A stretch of 64,000 nt of DNA, from the NCBI RefSeq assembly GCF_013177695.1, contig NZ_WOEY01000130.1, positions 62,001 to 126,000 on the forward strand, given 5' to 3'. Origin of the DNA: Paraburkholderia solitsugae (GTDB lineage Bacteria > Pseudomonadota > Gammaproteobacteria > Burkholderiales > Burkholderiaceae). The position numbers were made by a program, and so were the translations under genes. This document shows positions 24,060 through 31,365 of the stretch, piece after piece. Positions within the stretch are counted from its first letter, which is position 1. Each line of letters opens with the position of its first letter. A model generated the notes under the pieces. That model saw only the letters and a list, made by a program, of their open reading frames with translations, was not told where the DNA came from and did not search any database.

Positions 24060-26018
24060 TTAGATACCGGTGTATCCCACCGGGACCGTCGAGTTGGCCT
24101 TGGCGACCGACGCGTTGTTCGACACCACATACACCGGCGATTCTGTCAGGTTGAGCGTGAGCGTACCGTTGGTGTAGTTCACGCTCGACGCATTGCCCAT
24201 CATGTCGATCACTTTCACCGTGCCGCTCGTGCCCGGCGCATCCACGGTGAGGCTATACGGCACGCTGTAGGTCGAGCTGAAGCCGACGCTCGCGTCCCAT
24301 ACGCTATTGCTGTGCGTCCACAAAGCGGTGATCACCGCGCCGTTGCCGACCTGCTGGAACGCGTAGGCGTAGACGCCGGTCGGCGTGCCGTTTACCGCTC
24401 CGAGCGTGTGGGTGCCGTCGAGCGTGTGCGTCATGGCGGCGATCGCCATTGCGACCGGCTTCGGACTGATGTTCGTCGCGCCGAATGCGCCTTGCGCGTC
24501 GTTCAGATCGAAGAACGTGCCATAGCCGACTTCGCCCGGATAGTCCGCGCCATAGAACACGTAGGTCTGATCCGCCCCTTCACCCAGCGTGATGATGTGC
24601 ATGCGCGCCGCGACTGCGGCTTGCGCGTACAACACGTTCGAGCTCGGATAGTTCGGACCGTACGAGGTCCCGAGGTCGTAGCTGATGCCGGCTTCCGTCG
24701 AGAACAGCTTCATGCCCGGACGGTAATCAGTGGCCATTTCCGCGCGCAGACCGCGCATCTGGCCGCGCAGCGAACCTGAAGCCGTGGACGGATCGGCATC
24801 GTAACGCTCAGGCGGATGCGAAGGGGACGTGCCCGCGTCGTAGTAACCGTGCGTGGAGACGGCGTCGATGTATTTGCCGAAGCCGAGCGACGCGATGCGC
24901 TGCAGGCGCGTCGTGGTCAGGCTCGGGAACGCATCGGTCGGGCCCATCACCACCGCGTTCGGATCGGTCGCATGGATGCCTTGATAGACGGACTGATAGA
25001 GCGCGACGAAGTTGGCGTCCGTGTCGGTCCAGAACTGGTTGGGTTCCCACGTCACCTGATAATAGTTGGCCGACTGCTGCGGGAAATAGGTGGTGCGAAT
25101 CGTGTTCGATTCCGTACCGACGCGGCTCATGTAGCTCTGGTAATACGAAAGACTGGTTGGCACGCTCGTGTCGTCCTGGAATGCGCCGGTGCTGCTCGCC
25201 CACGCGGGAATCCCGTCGAGGCGGATCAGGCGCATCACGTTGCCGGTCGTGTAGAACGGATCGAGATTGTTGGCCGCCGGATTAAACGTGTTCGGTCCGC
25301 TCGGTTCCATCGTCGAGAGCTGGCGGTCGTCGATGGTCGACGAGATACCGAGGTCGGCGAGCAGCGGGCCGTTGTCGTTCGCGCCTTGCATGCCGAAGCG
25401 GTGCTGCTCCTGATGCGCATAGGTGACGGCAGGCACGACCTGGGCGAGGTTCGGCAGCACGCCGAAGGTCGCGATGCCGACCGGACGCGTGCCGGCCTGC
25501 GGCAACTGGCCACCGTTCTGCGCGAGCGTGCCCGTCGCGGCGAAATAGCCGGCGAGCGTCGAGGTGCAGCTGAGCGTGATGGTGTTCGATCCACTCGGTA
25601 CAGCGGTGCTGCCGCTCGCCGCGACTCTGCCGAGGGTGTCTGTAACGGTCCAGTTCAGGGTGTCCGCGGACGAAACGTTGGTGGTGAAAGCGAGCGGGAA
25701 GGTGCTGCCGGAAGCGAAGATCCGTGTGCCGTTCGCGCTGGGCGTGTCGGCGGAAAGGGGGGCGCTGCCGGAGCCTGCCGAGATGGCCGGCGATGTACAA
25801 GTGAGTGCCGCGACGGTGCTGCCCGCGCCGTTCACCGTAGCGGTGCCGCCGGTGCTGCTGTTCCCTGCCGCAGCCAGGTTGGACGAGCCGGACGGGCTGG
25901 CGGTTCCGTTGAGCTGGGTGGTTGCGTTGCTGCTGGCGCCGTTACCGCCGCCGCCACCGCCGCAGCCCGCGAGTGCCAGGGAAAGTGTTGAGAGTAGGAG
26001 TAGTTGCGATTTCATCAA
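24060..26018 (-). CDS. Putative secreted lipoprotein glycosidase, clan GH-A-like (paralog of 31366-33663)
   Basis: This 652-residue protein has a lipoprotein signal (LLSTLSLALAGCGGGGGG; lipid-anchored Cys near 19). A low-complexity Ser/Thr/Asn linker, an Ig-like region and a TIM-barrel-like domain (about 200-530) follow, then a C-terminal beta-sandwich. YYQVTWEPNQFWTD places a candidate acid/base Glu at about 325. LFSTEAGISYDLGTSYG places a candidate nucleophile Glu at about 442. This is the layout of GH39/GH5-type hydrolases. The paralog keeps both residues. At the edge of an exopolysaccharide locus, it may cleave that polymer as PslG does for Psl (inference). A strong terminator follows. 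Confidence 0.7.
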   Translation of the reverse strand: MMKSQLLLLSTLSLALAGCGGGGGGNGASSNATTQLNGTASPSGSSNLAAAGNSSTGGTATVNGAGSTVAALTCTSPAISAGSGSAPLSADTPSANGTRIFASGSTFPLAFTTNVSSADTLNWTVTDTLGRVAASGSTAVPSGSNTITLSCTSTLAGYFAATGTLAQNGGQLPQAGTRPVGIATFGVLPNLAQVVPAVTYAHQEQHRFGMQGANDNGPLLADLGISSTIDDRQLSTMEPSGPNTFNPAANNLDPFYTTGNVMRLIRLDGIPAWASSTGAFQDDTSVPTSLSYYQSYMSRVGTESNTIRTTYFPQQSANYYQVTWEPNQFWTDTDANFVALYQSVYQGIHATDPNAVVMGPTDAFPSLTTTRLQRIASLGFGKYIDAVSTHGYYDAGTSPSHPPERYDADPSTASGSLRGQMRGLRAEMATDYRPGMKLFSTEAGISYDLGTSYGPNYPSSNVLYAQAAVAARMHIITLGEGADQTYVFYGADYPGEVGYGTFFDLNDAQGAFGATNISPKPVAMAIAAMTHTLDGTHTLGAVNGTPTGVYAYAFQQVGNGAVITALWTHSNSVWDASVGFSSTYSVPYSLTVDAPGTSGTVKVIDMMGNASSVNYTNGTLTLNLTESPVYVVSNNASVAKANSTVPVGYTGI

Positions 26019-26867
26019 TCTCTAACCAATGCGTGAGCTGAACATTCGTTCGCCTCTTCGCGCGAAGCGCGTCGGGAGACGGAGCGAACATCGGGGTTCA
26101 ATGGCAAGCCGGCCGATGACCGAGGCTCCGACACTTGCCGTCCTGGGCGCGCAACGGTTCGGTTGCGCGACGGTGATGCCTTCCCGGGTTGTGGGCCCCA
26201 AACGCATTTCTCTGCAGAGAAATTCATATCGTACAAATCCGTGCCGCTCGTCATGGCGGGTTTGGCGGAATTGGACGACCGGGGAAGGTACGACGAAAAC
26301 AATCAGCGTCTTGAAGAACCGTGCAATTCACATCGCAGTTCTTGAGTTCACGGCGCCGTTCGACGAACTTTTTACTGTCTTGTAAGCAAGACGGGCCCTG
26401 ATGGGAAGAATCGACCGCAACAATACGCATGACTATGCTTAAAAGAAGTAACGAGTCGTTACGTATGATCAATAGTGCAGTACTAATTGCATTGATCGCA
26501 CCAAATAATACGTATGGCGATACCAGTCTTTATCCGCCACATGAAATTGGGGTCGAAAAGATTTGTAATGGATGCCTAACTATGCGAATGGATGTAATCA
26601 GCTGAGAAATGGGCGATAGCGCTCATTCCATAGCTGATTGAATCTTGGAGTTGGCGGGAAAATGCTGGACCTTCGGTGTAAGGTTTCCTCGCGATAGTAG
26701 CTTCGCGGCGGAACTGTCGCTGTTTTACGAAAGACGAGGCCGCGCCCCGAGAAAAGGGGCGCGCGAGATAAACGATGATGGGGTGTCGATGTTTGTTGGG
26801 ACCGGTACTTGCTAGTCGGCATGTCCATCCGCCGCGCACAAAGGGCGGTTATCCAGAGAGATAAATC
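26019..26867. other. Long AT-richer divergent control region
   Basis: There are 849 bases without a supported gene between the secreted glycosidase and a glycosyltransferase. Composition falls well below the surrounding GC content from about 26200 on. Dyads at 26448-26462 and 26467-26497 and the octamer ATACGTAT (26508-26515) suggest regulated divergent promoters. Confidence 0.6.
26448..26497. promoter_or_regulatory. Operator-like dyads upstream of the EPS accessory genes
   Basis: GTAACGAGTCGTTAC (26448-26462) is a perfect 7-1-7 inverted repeat. GATCAAT (26467-26473) and ATTGATC (26491-26497) form a second dyad with a 17-base spacer. They lie in the AT-rich part of the divergent region. Confidence 0.45.
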
Positions 26868-27953
26868 GTGAGAATTCTTCAGTTGGTTTACGCACCGCGG
26901 CTATCTGGGGCAGAGGTACTGGTAAAAGGGCTCGCGATTTATCATCAACGCGCCGGCCATGAGGTCTGTATTACATCGCTGCTTCCAGAGCAGGATGATT
27001 TCGCCGACATTCACGCGGAGCTTCAGGCCGCCGGCGTCACCTGCCTGTTCCCGAGCATGCATCACGGCAAGCTGGGCAAACTGCTGCACCTGTATCGCGT
27101 GGTGCGTCAGTTCCGTCCCGACTTCATCGTGGCTCATGCCACGCTCGCCGCACTCTATGTGCGTCTTCTGCCCGTGCACACGCCGATCGCCTGGGTGATG
27201 CACTCTGGCGTCAACGACTTCGAGAACGGCGCGCTCAAACGGGCTGAGCGCCTGCTGTCACGGCGGGCGAGAGCGATCATCGGCGTATCGCAGCAAAATA
27301 TCGACGACTACCTGCGGGAGATCGGCGAACATCCGGCCATGGTCGTGATCCCGAATGGCGTGGACGCGTCGTTGTTCGCGGCGGACAACGGCACATCGGC
27401 ACCGGACGCCGCCGTGCCTGCCAAGCAGATTGTTCAGTTAGGCCGCTATATAGAAGGTAAGCGCCAGTTGGACACGATCCGCGCGTTCGAGCGTGTCGTG
27501 CAGAGCGAACCCGAGGCGAGCTTGCTGCTGTGCGGCGTCGTCGAGGAGATCCCCTATCACGAGGCGGTGCTGTCGCTCGTTCATCAACTCGGGTTGGACA
27601 GCCGCGTGACGGTGTGCGGGCCGCGCTCGGATGTCGCCGCGATCCTTCGCGCCTCGCGTGTCTTTGCCATGCCTTCGCGCTTTGAAGCGCAGAGCATCGG
27701 CTTTCTGGAGGCGCTCGCCTCGGGTATTCCTGTCGTCGCGAACCGGATTCCGTCGTTCGGCTTTGCCAGTGGATTTGCCGGCGTCAATCTTGTCGATACG
27801 ACCGATCCGGAGGTCTATGGCCGGGCTTTGCTCAGGGCGCTCGACATGCCGCGTGCGAACCGGCAACTGGCGGGCTATACGCTGCATGACACGGCAGATC
27901 GCTACATGACGATCGCGCGGCAGTTCGTCCGGCCGCTGCGGGTTTCGGCCTGA
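26868..27953 (+). CDS. GT4-type glycosyltransferase (paralog of 57313-58395)
   Basis: This 361-residue GT-B protein has an N-terminal motif ILQLVYAPRLSGAEVLVKGL and a middle section reading VVIPNGVDASLFAADNG. The C-terminal nucleotide-sugar region has VIVQLGRYIEGKRQLDTIRA-like sequence, VFAMPSRFEAQSIGFLEALA (the EX7E motif) and ASGIPVVANRIPSF. It transfers a sugar from a nucleotide donor, presumably onto the lipid-linked repeat unit at the inner membrane. The start is a GTG at 26868 with AGAGAG upstream. It is close in sequence throughout to the last glycosyltransferase of the locus, 30 kb away, which implies duplication. The acceptor and donor are unknown. Confidence 0.88.
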   Translation: MRILQLVYAPRLSGAEVLVKGLAIYHQRAGHEVCITSLLPEQDDFADIHAELQAAGVTCLFPSMHHGKLGKLLHLYRVVRQFRPDFIVAHATLAALYVRLLPVHTPIAWVMHSGVNDFENGALKRAERLLSRRARAIIGVSQQNIDDYLREIGEHPAMVVIPNGVDASLFAADNGTSAPDAAVPAKQIVQLGRYIEGKRQLDTIRAFERVVQSEPEASLLLCGVVEEIPYHEAVLSLVHQLGLDSRVTVCGPRSDVAAILRASRVFAMPSRFEAQSIGFLEALASGIPVVANRIPSFGFASGFAGVNLVDTTDPEVYGRALLRALDMPRANRQLAGYTLHDTADRYMTIARQFVRPLRVSA

Positions 27954-27978
27954 ACTGCGTCGGATCGACCGGCTCGCG

Positions 27979-30360
27979 CTACTGCGCTAACCGATCGATC
28001 CGCACCGTCTCCGAGAACAGCCCTGGCAGTTCACCGAGATCCTGGGCTGGGCCCAGGGCGAAGCCGTTTCCTATCGGATAGCGCGTCAGCGCCGGTGCGC
28101 CGCCGGTGAAATAGAAATCGCTGAGCGTCGCGTCGGTTCTTCGATAAAGCACGAGCGCCGCATTACCCTTGTCAAGCACGAAGGCCGGGAAGACATCCGA
28201 CCACGACATGCCCTGCAATGTCGCTGCCCGGACAGGCACACTGGCTGCATCCGCCGTGTCGAGGGTGGCTACGTCGATGAGCGCGTCGTCGTTCGTGCCG
28301 TCGAGATGCGGCGTTAGCAGAATCAGCGTATTGCTCGCCGTGCCATGCACGGCGCCGACCGTCACTTTGACGAAGTCCGGTAGAAAATTCGCCGGCAGTA
28401 CCTTGCGCTCACCGATTGTCATGCGCGTGCCGTCGTTGGCGATGGGTGTGAGCGCAAGCCGTCCGTCCGCACCGTCCAGCGCAACCAGTGACGCACGGGC
28501 TGCAGCCGCCTGCACCGGCAGAAGATTGACGTTCTGGCGCAGGTTTCTTGCCTGGGTCATCAACGTCGGCGCCGAGCCGGCGGAGCCCGTGGACGACACC
28601 AGCCAGAGGTCGAGCCCGCTATCGGTTCGCTTCTGCGCGATCAGCACGCCGGTTCGCCCCGTTCCACTGAAATCCGCCGCCACATACTGCTGGGTCAGGT
28701 CGGGCCTGAACGCACTGCTGGTCTGGAGCCAGAGACGGGGGGCTTCGAAGTGCTCGCCGGTACTGTGAAGCAACCAGAACGCGGTGCCGCCCTGGCGCGC
28801 GGTGATAACCATCAAGTCAGCCTTGCCGTCACCTTCGAAGTCACCGAGCAGGAAGCGGGCGCTGTCGAAGCACAGCGTGTCAGTCGTGCAACTCGGCGCC
28901 GTGGCGCGCGGATCGAATGGGACGGTGCTGGCGTACCACAGGGCGGGGCGTGACGCTTTCGCGAGCGACGCCGCATACACGTTGAATCCGGGTCCATCGT
29001 GTTGGCGCTGCACGTAGACCGCGGATGTCTCGCCTGTGCCAGCGATGTCGCCAACCATCGCGGTGGCGAGTCGCAGGTCGGTGGCCTGGGTATGTTGCGT
29101 GGTTGCCCAACGGTAGCGCGTGGTGAGCGAGGTGCAGCCGCGCATGGTGAGCCGGCCGTCGTTTTCACCGAGGCAATGCCGCAGTGGCGTATAGACGAGG
29201 CCGAAGTCCCACGGCGTCCAGCGCTGCGCCATGTCCCATTGATCGCAGGTCTCGGAGGTCAGATAGCCGTCGCGTTCGGCGATGCATTGCGAAGTCGCGA
29301 CGCTGACGAGCGCTGCGTTCTGCGTATTGCCGGGATAGACGGTCAGTGGATCCCATCGCCATAGTTGCGTCGATGAACCCGTGCACGCGGCGAGTGTCGG
29401 CGCCTGGCCGCTGCCCGCGGAGGTCAGACAGCGGTTCGCTGCCGCATTGAAGAGTTGAATGGGACGCGCCTGAAAATCCGTGACGCGGTGATCGCTGCGA
29501 TCGGCAAAGGCATAGCGGCGCGCGACCCAATTGCCGTTCCACTGGAACTCGCCGAATACCTCCGCAGACTCGTTGCCGTCGACAGAAAAATAGCTGGCAA
29601 CGATATCGCGCTTGCGCTGCACTTCAGCCGCCGGAACGTTGCCGGGCCAGTCGCCGGTCGGATAGGTGACGTGGTACACGATCGGCACGCTTTTGTTCAG
29701 CGTCTGGGCAACGTGGCGTGTGATGCGCGCGGAGTAGATGTGATCGGGGTGCTCGAGAAACGGTACGGTGTCCGGATTGAGCGTGTAGATTTGTGACGCC
29801 TCGGCGAGTATCACTTTCAGCGTGGCCGACAACGAGGCCCGATCGTATTGCACACGCACGGAACCGTCGGCGTTCATCGGATAGGTGGAGAGCGTGGCGT
29901 GCTGTTCCCACAAAAGACCGAGCGGTACGCGGCCGCCGCGCACGGCGCCGCCGGGCAGCCGGAATTCGAGCAGACGGACCTGCGGCTTCGCCTTCAGCAC
30001 CATCTGATGCAAGAGCTTGCCGGCGATCGGAATATTCGTTTCGATCCATTCGTCAGGCACCCCCGCCATGCGCGCATAAGCGAGCCGCGAAGCCTGTTCG
30101 CGAGTCTGCACATAAGCGAAATTCGCACCGTTGGCGCCGCCGATCAGATGCACGGTCGTGATGCACCAGCCGGCGTCGAGCCGTTCGCTGATAGCGGGGT
30201 CCACGAAAAGCAGATCGTCATCGAGGTGGGCGACGACCGTGACCAGGGTGCCGGCGCCGCAATTGGCCGCGCGTGCCGAGCCGGGGAGGAAAGCGAAGAA
30301 AAGTAGCGCTAGAAAAGCAATGGATGAATCGCGAACGAGTCTGGCTGCCGATGATCGCAT
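27979..30360 (-). CDS. Secreted PIG-L-family deacetylase with ricin-like and FG-GAP-like regions
   Basis: This protein of about 793 residues has a signal peptide (IAFLALLFFAFLPGSARA). The PIG-L/LmbE domain has VTVVAHLDDDLLFVDPAIS (metal-binding motif, where AHPDDE is usual) and PFLEHPDHIYSARIT (the HPDH motif). PIG-L enzymes are zinc-dependent N-deacetylases of GlcNAc conjugates. A central region has ricin-type QxW-like repeats (TQLWRWD, AQRWTPWD, TRYRWATT), suggesting carbohydrate binding. The C-terminal third has FG-GAP-like repeats (VGDIAGTGETSAVYVQ, LLGDFEGDGKADLMVI, AADFSGTGRTGVLI). I use ATG 30360; ATG 30393 would add 11 residues. It may deacetylate the polysaccharide outside the cytoplasm (inference). 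Confidence 0.82.
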   Translation of the reverse strand: MRSSAARLVRDSSIAFLALLFFAFLPGSARAANCGAGTLVTVVAHLDDDLLFVDPAISERLDAGWCITTVHLIGGANGANFAYVQTREQASRLAYARMAGVPDEWIETNIPIAGKLLHQMVLKAKPQVRLLEFRLPGGAVRGGRVPLGLLWEQHATLSTYPMNADGSVRVQYDRASLSATLKVILAEASQIYTLNPDTVPFLEHPDHIYSARITRHVAQTLNKSVPIVYHVTYPTGDWPGNVPAAEVQRKRDIVASYFSVDGNESAEVFGEFQWNGNWVARRYAFADRSDHRVTDFQARPIQLFNAAANRCLTSAGSGQAPTLAACTGSSTQLWRWDPLTVYPGNTQNAALVSVATSQCIAERDGYLTSETCDQWDMAQRWTPWDFGLVYTPLRHCLGENDGRLTMRGCTSLTTRYRWATTQHTQATDLRLATAMVGDIAGTGETSAVYVQRQHDGPGFNVYAASLAKASRPALWYASTVPFDPRATAPSCTTDTLCFDSARFLLGDFEGDGKADLMVITARQGGTAFWLLHSTGEHFEAPRLWLQTSSAFRPDLTQQYVAADFSGTGRTGVLIAQKRTDSGLDLWLVSSTGSAGSAPTLMTQARNLRQNVNLLPVQAAAARASLVALDGADGRLALTPIANDGTRMTIGERKVLPANFLPDFVKVTVGAVHGTASNTLILLTPHLDGTNDDALIDVATLDTADAASVPVRAATLQGMSWSDVFPAFVLDKGNAALVLYRRTDATLSDFYFTGGAPALTRYPIGNGFALGPAQDLGELPGLFSETVRIDRLAQ

Positions 30361-30533
30361 GTTGATTCGAGCCCTGGAGGTGAGCTCGATCATACTGTAT
30401 CGACGTGGGCCGCCACGTTGGCGAACTCACAGTGGGCATCACTTTGCGCGCCGGCAATGGGGCACGCCGACGCCCGGGGGCGCGAGCGCTGACGGTGACC
30501 TTGGCGGCGGTAGCCGTGGCGCTGGCGCTAGCG

Positions 30534-30986
30534 TTAGCGGAAGTAGGCCTTGGTGTTCTCGTGAACATCGGCGCGCGCGAGCAGCGCCGCAGGTGCGAGC
30601 CAGAGATATTCGCTGTGCTGATCGAGCCGGCCGACGGAGACGGTGCTGGTGAACTGCAGCGCATAGGCGAGCACGATGTAGTGCGTCGACACGTCAGGCT
30701 CGGCGGCGAAGTTGTCCAGGTAGTGGTGCTCGAAAACGCCTTCGAAGCGGGCCGCCGAGCGCGCCAGTTTCGCGATGCCCAATTCGGCGTCGGCAATGCG
30801 TGCGAACGCTGCGTCGAGCGTTTCGTCTTTAAGAATGCGCCCGCCAGGCACAAACCATGTGCCGCGTGCAGGGCGATTGCGACGATGGCCGATCAGCACG
30901 CGGCCCTGGGCGTCGCTGACGATCAGATCGATCGCGACCAGCGGCGTCAGACGCACGACGTCCAGGAAATCGATCTCGGTCAGCAT
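30534..30986 (-). CDS. gmm: GDP-mannose mannosyl hydrolase (Nudix)
   Basis: This 150-residue Nudix protein has the modified box of GDP-mannose hydrolases: LIGHRRNRPARGTWFVPGGR then ILKDETLDAAFARIADAELG (residues about 33-70), in which the usual REUxEE core is altered. Gmm/WcaH cleaves GDP-mannose or GDP-fucose to GDP and free sugar and is commonly found in colanic-acid-type loci, where it may tune the GDP-sugar pool. ATG 30986 (MLTEIDFLDVV) has a GGGAGATG site; longer frames upstream are leader. The presence of manC, gmd and fcl in the same locus supports the call. Confidence 0.88.
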   Translation of the reverse strand: MLTEIDFLDVVRLTPLVAIDLIVSDAQGRVLIGHRRNRPARGTWFVPGGRILKDETLDAAFARIADAELGIAKLARSAARFEGVFEHHYLDNFAAEPDVSTHYIVLAYALQFTSTVSVGRLDQHSEYLWLAPAALLARADVHENTKAYFR

Positions 30987-31365
30987 GTCATCTCCCGTGG
31001 GGCGTGCACCGGTTGAGCGCACGGCGATCCTGAAGGCACTAATAGTCGTGAGGGTGCTCATCGTCCCGGGTGAGGCGATTTGAGACATTCGCCAGCAGCA
31101 GGGCGACCAGCACCGCGCCGACCGTCGCGAAGAGAAACGCCCCGGCCATCGCGGCTAGCACCATCATGGTCCATGCGAGGCCGTTCATCTCTCGGCTCCA
31201 GCGCGTTGATGTGCATGCGAACCAGCACCCGCCTGGATTCTACGTGCGCGAACAACGGGCTGCCCTGTCACATCACGCCGAAGTATCGGCAGATCGCGAC
31301 AGCGAGCGCGCTGTCGAAGTGCCTACGGCCGCCACGACGCGCGCGACGCACCACGCGCGGCCCGT
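30987..31365. other. Gap between gmm and the second secreted glycosidase, holding a small membrane-protein gene
   Basis: This holds only the 49-codon gene listed at 31039-31188. The remaining 31189-31365 reads as GC-rich spacer with no visible element. Confidence 0.5.
31039..31188 (-). CDS. Small single-pass membrane protein (49 aa)
   Basis: I translated this by eye: it begins MNGLAWTMMVLAAMAGAFLF, continues ATVGAVLVALLLANVSNRLT and ends RDDEHPHDY, closed by TAG. It has one hydrophobic helix of about 28 residues and an acidic, His-containing cytoplasmic or periplasmic tail. It is collinear with gmm and the upstream secreted glycosidase gene. The ribosome site is weak (GAGAG directly before ATG). 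I do not recognise a family. The clean amphiphilic pattern suggests a real gene. Confidence 0.5.
   Translation of the reverse strand: MNGLAWTMMVLAAMAGAFLFATVGAVLVALLLANVSNRLTRDDEHPHDY

Noticed and set aside
27961..28002. Hairpin between convergent glycosyltransferase and deacetylase genes
   Set aside because: It has a long loop, one mismatch and no T run, and overlaps the end of the deacetylase gene.
30506..30517. ops-like element GGCGGTAGCCGT
   Set aside because: It points away from the EPS operon, lies kilobases upstream and has no JUMPstart context.
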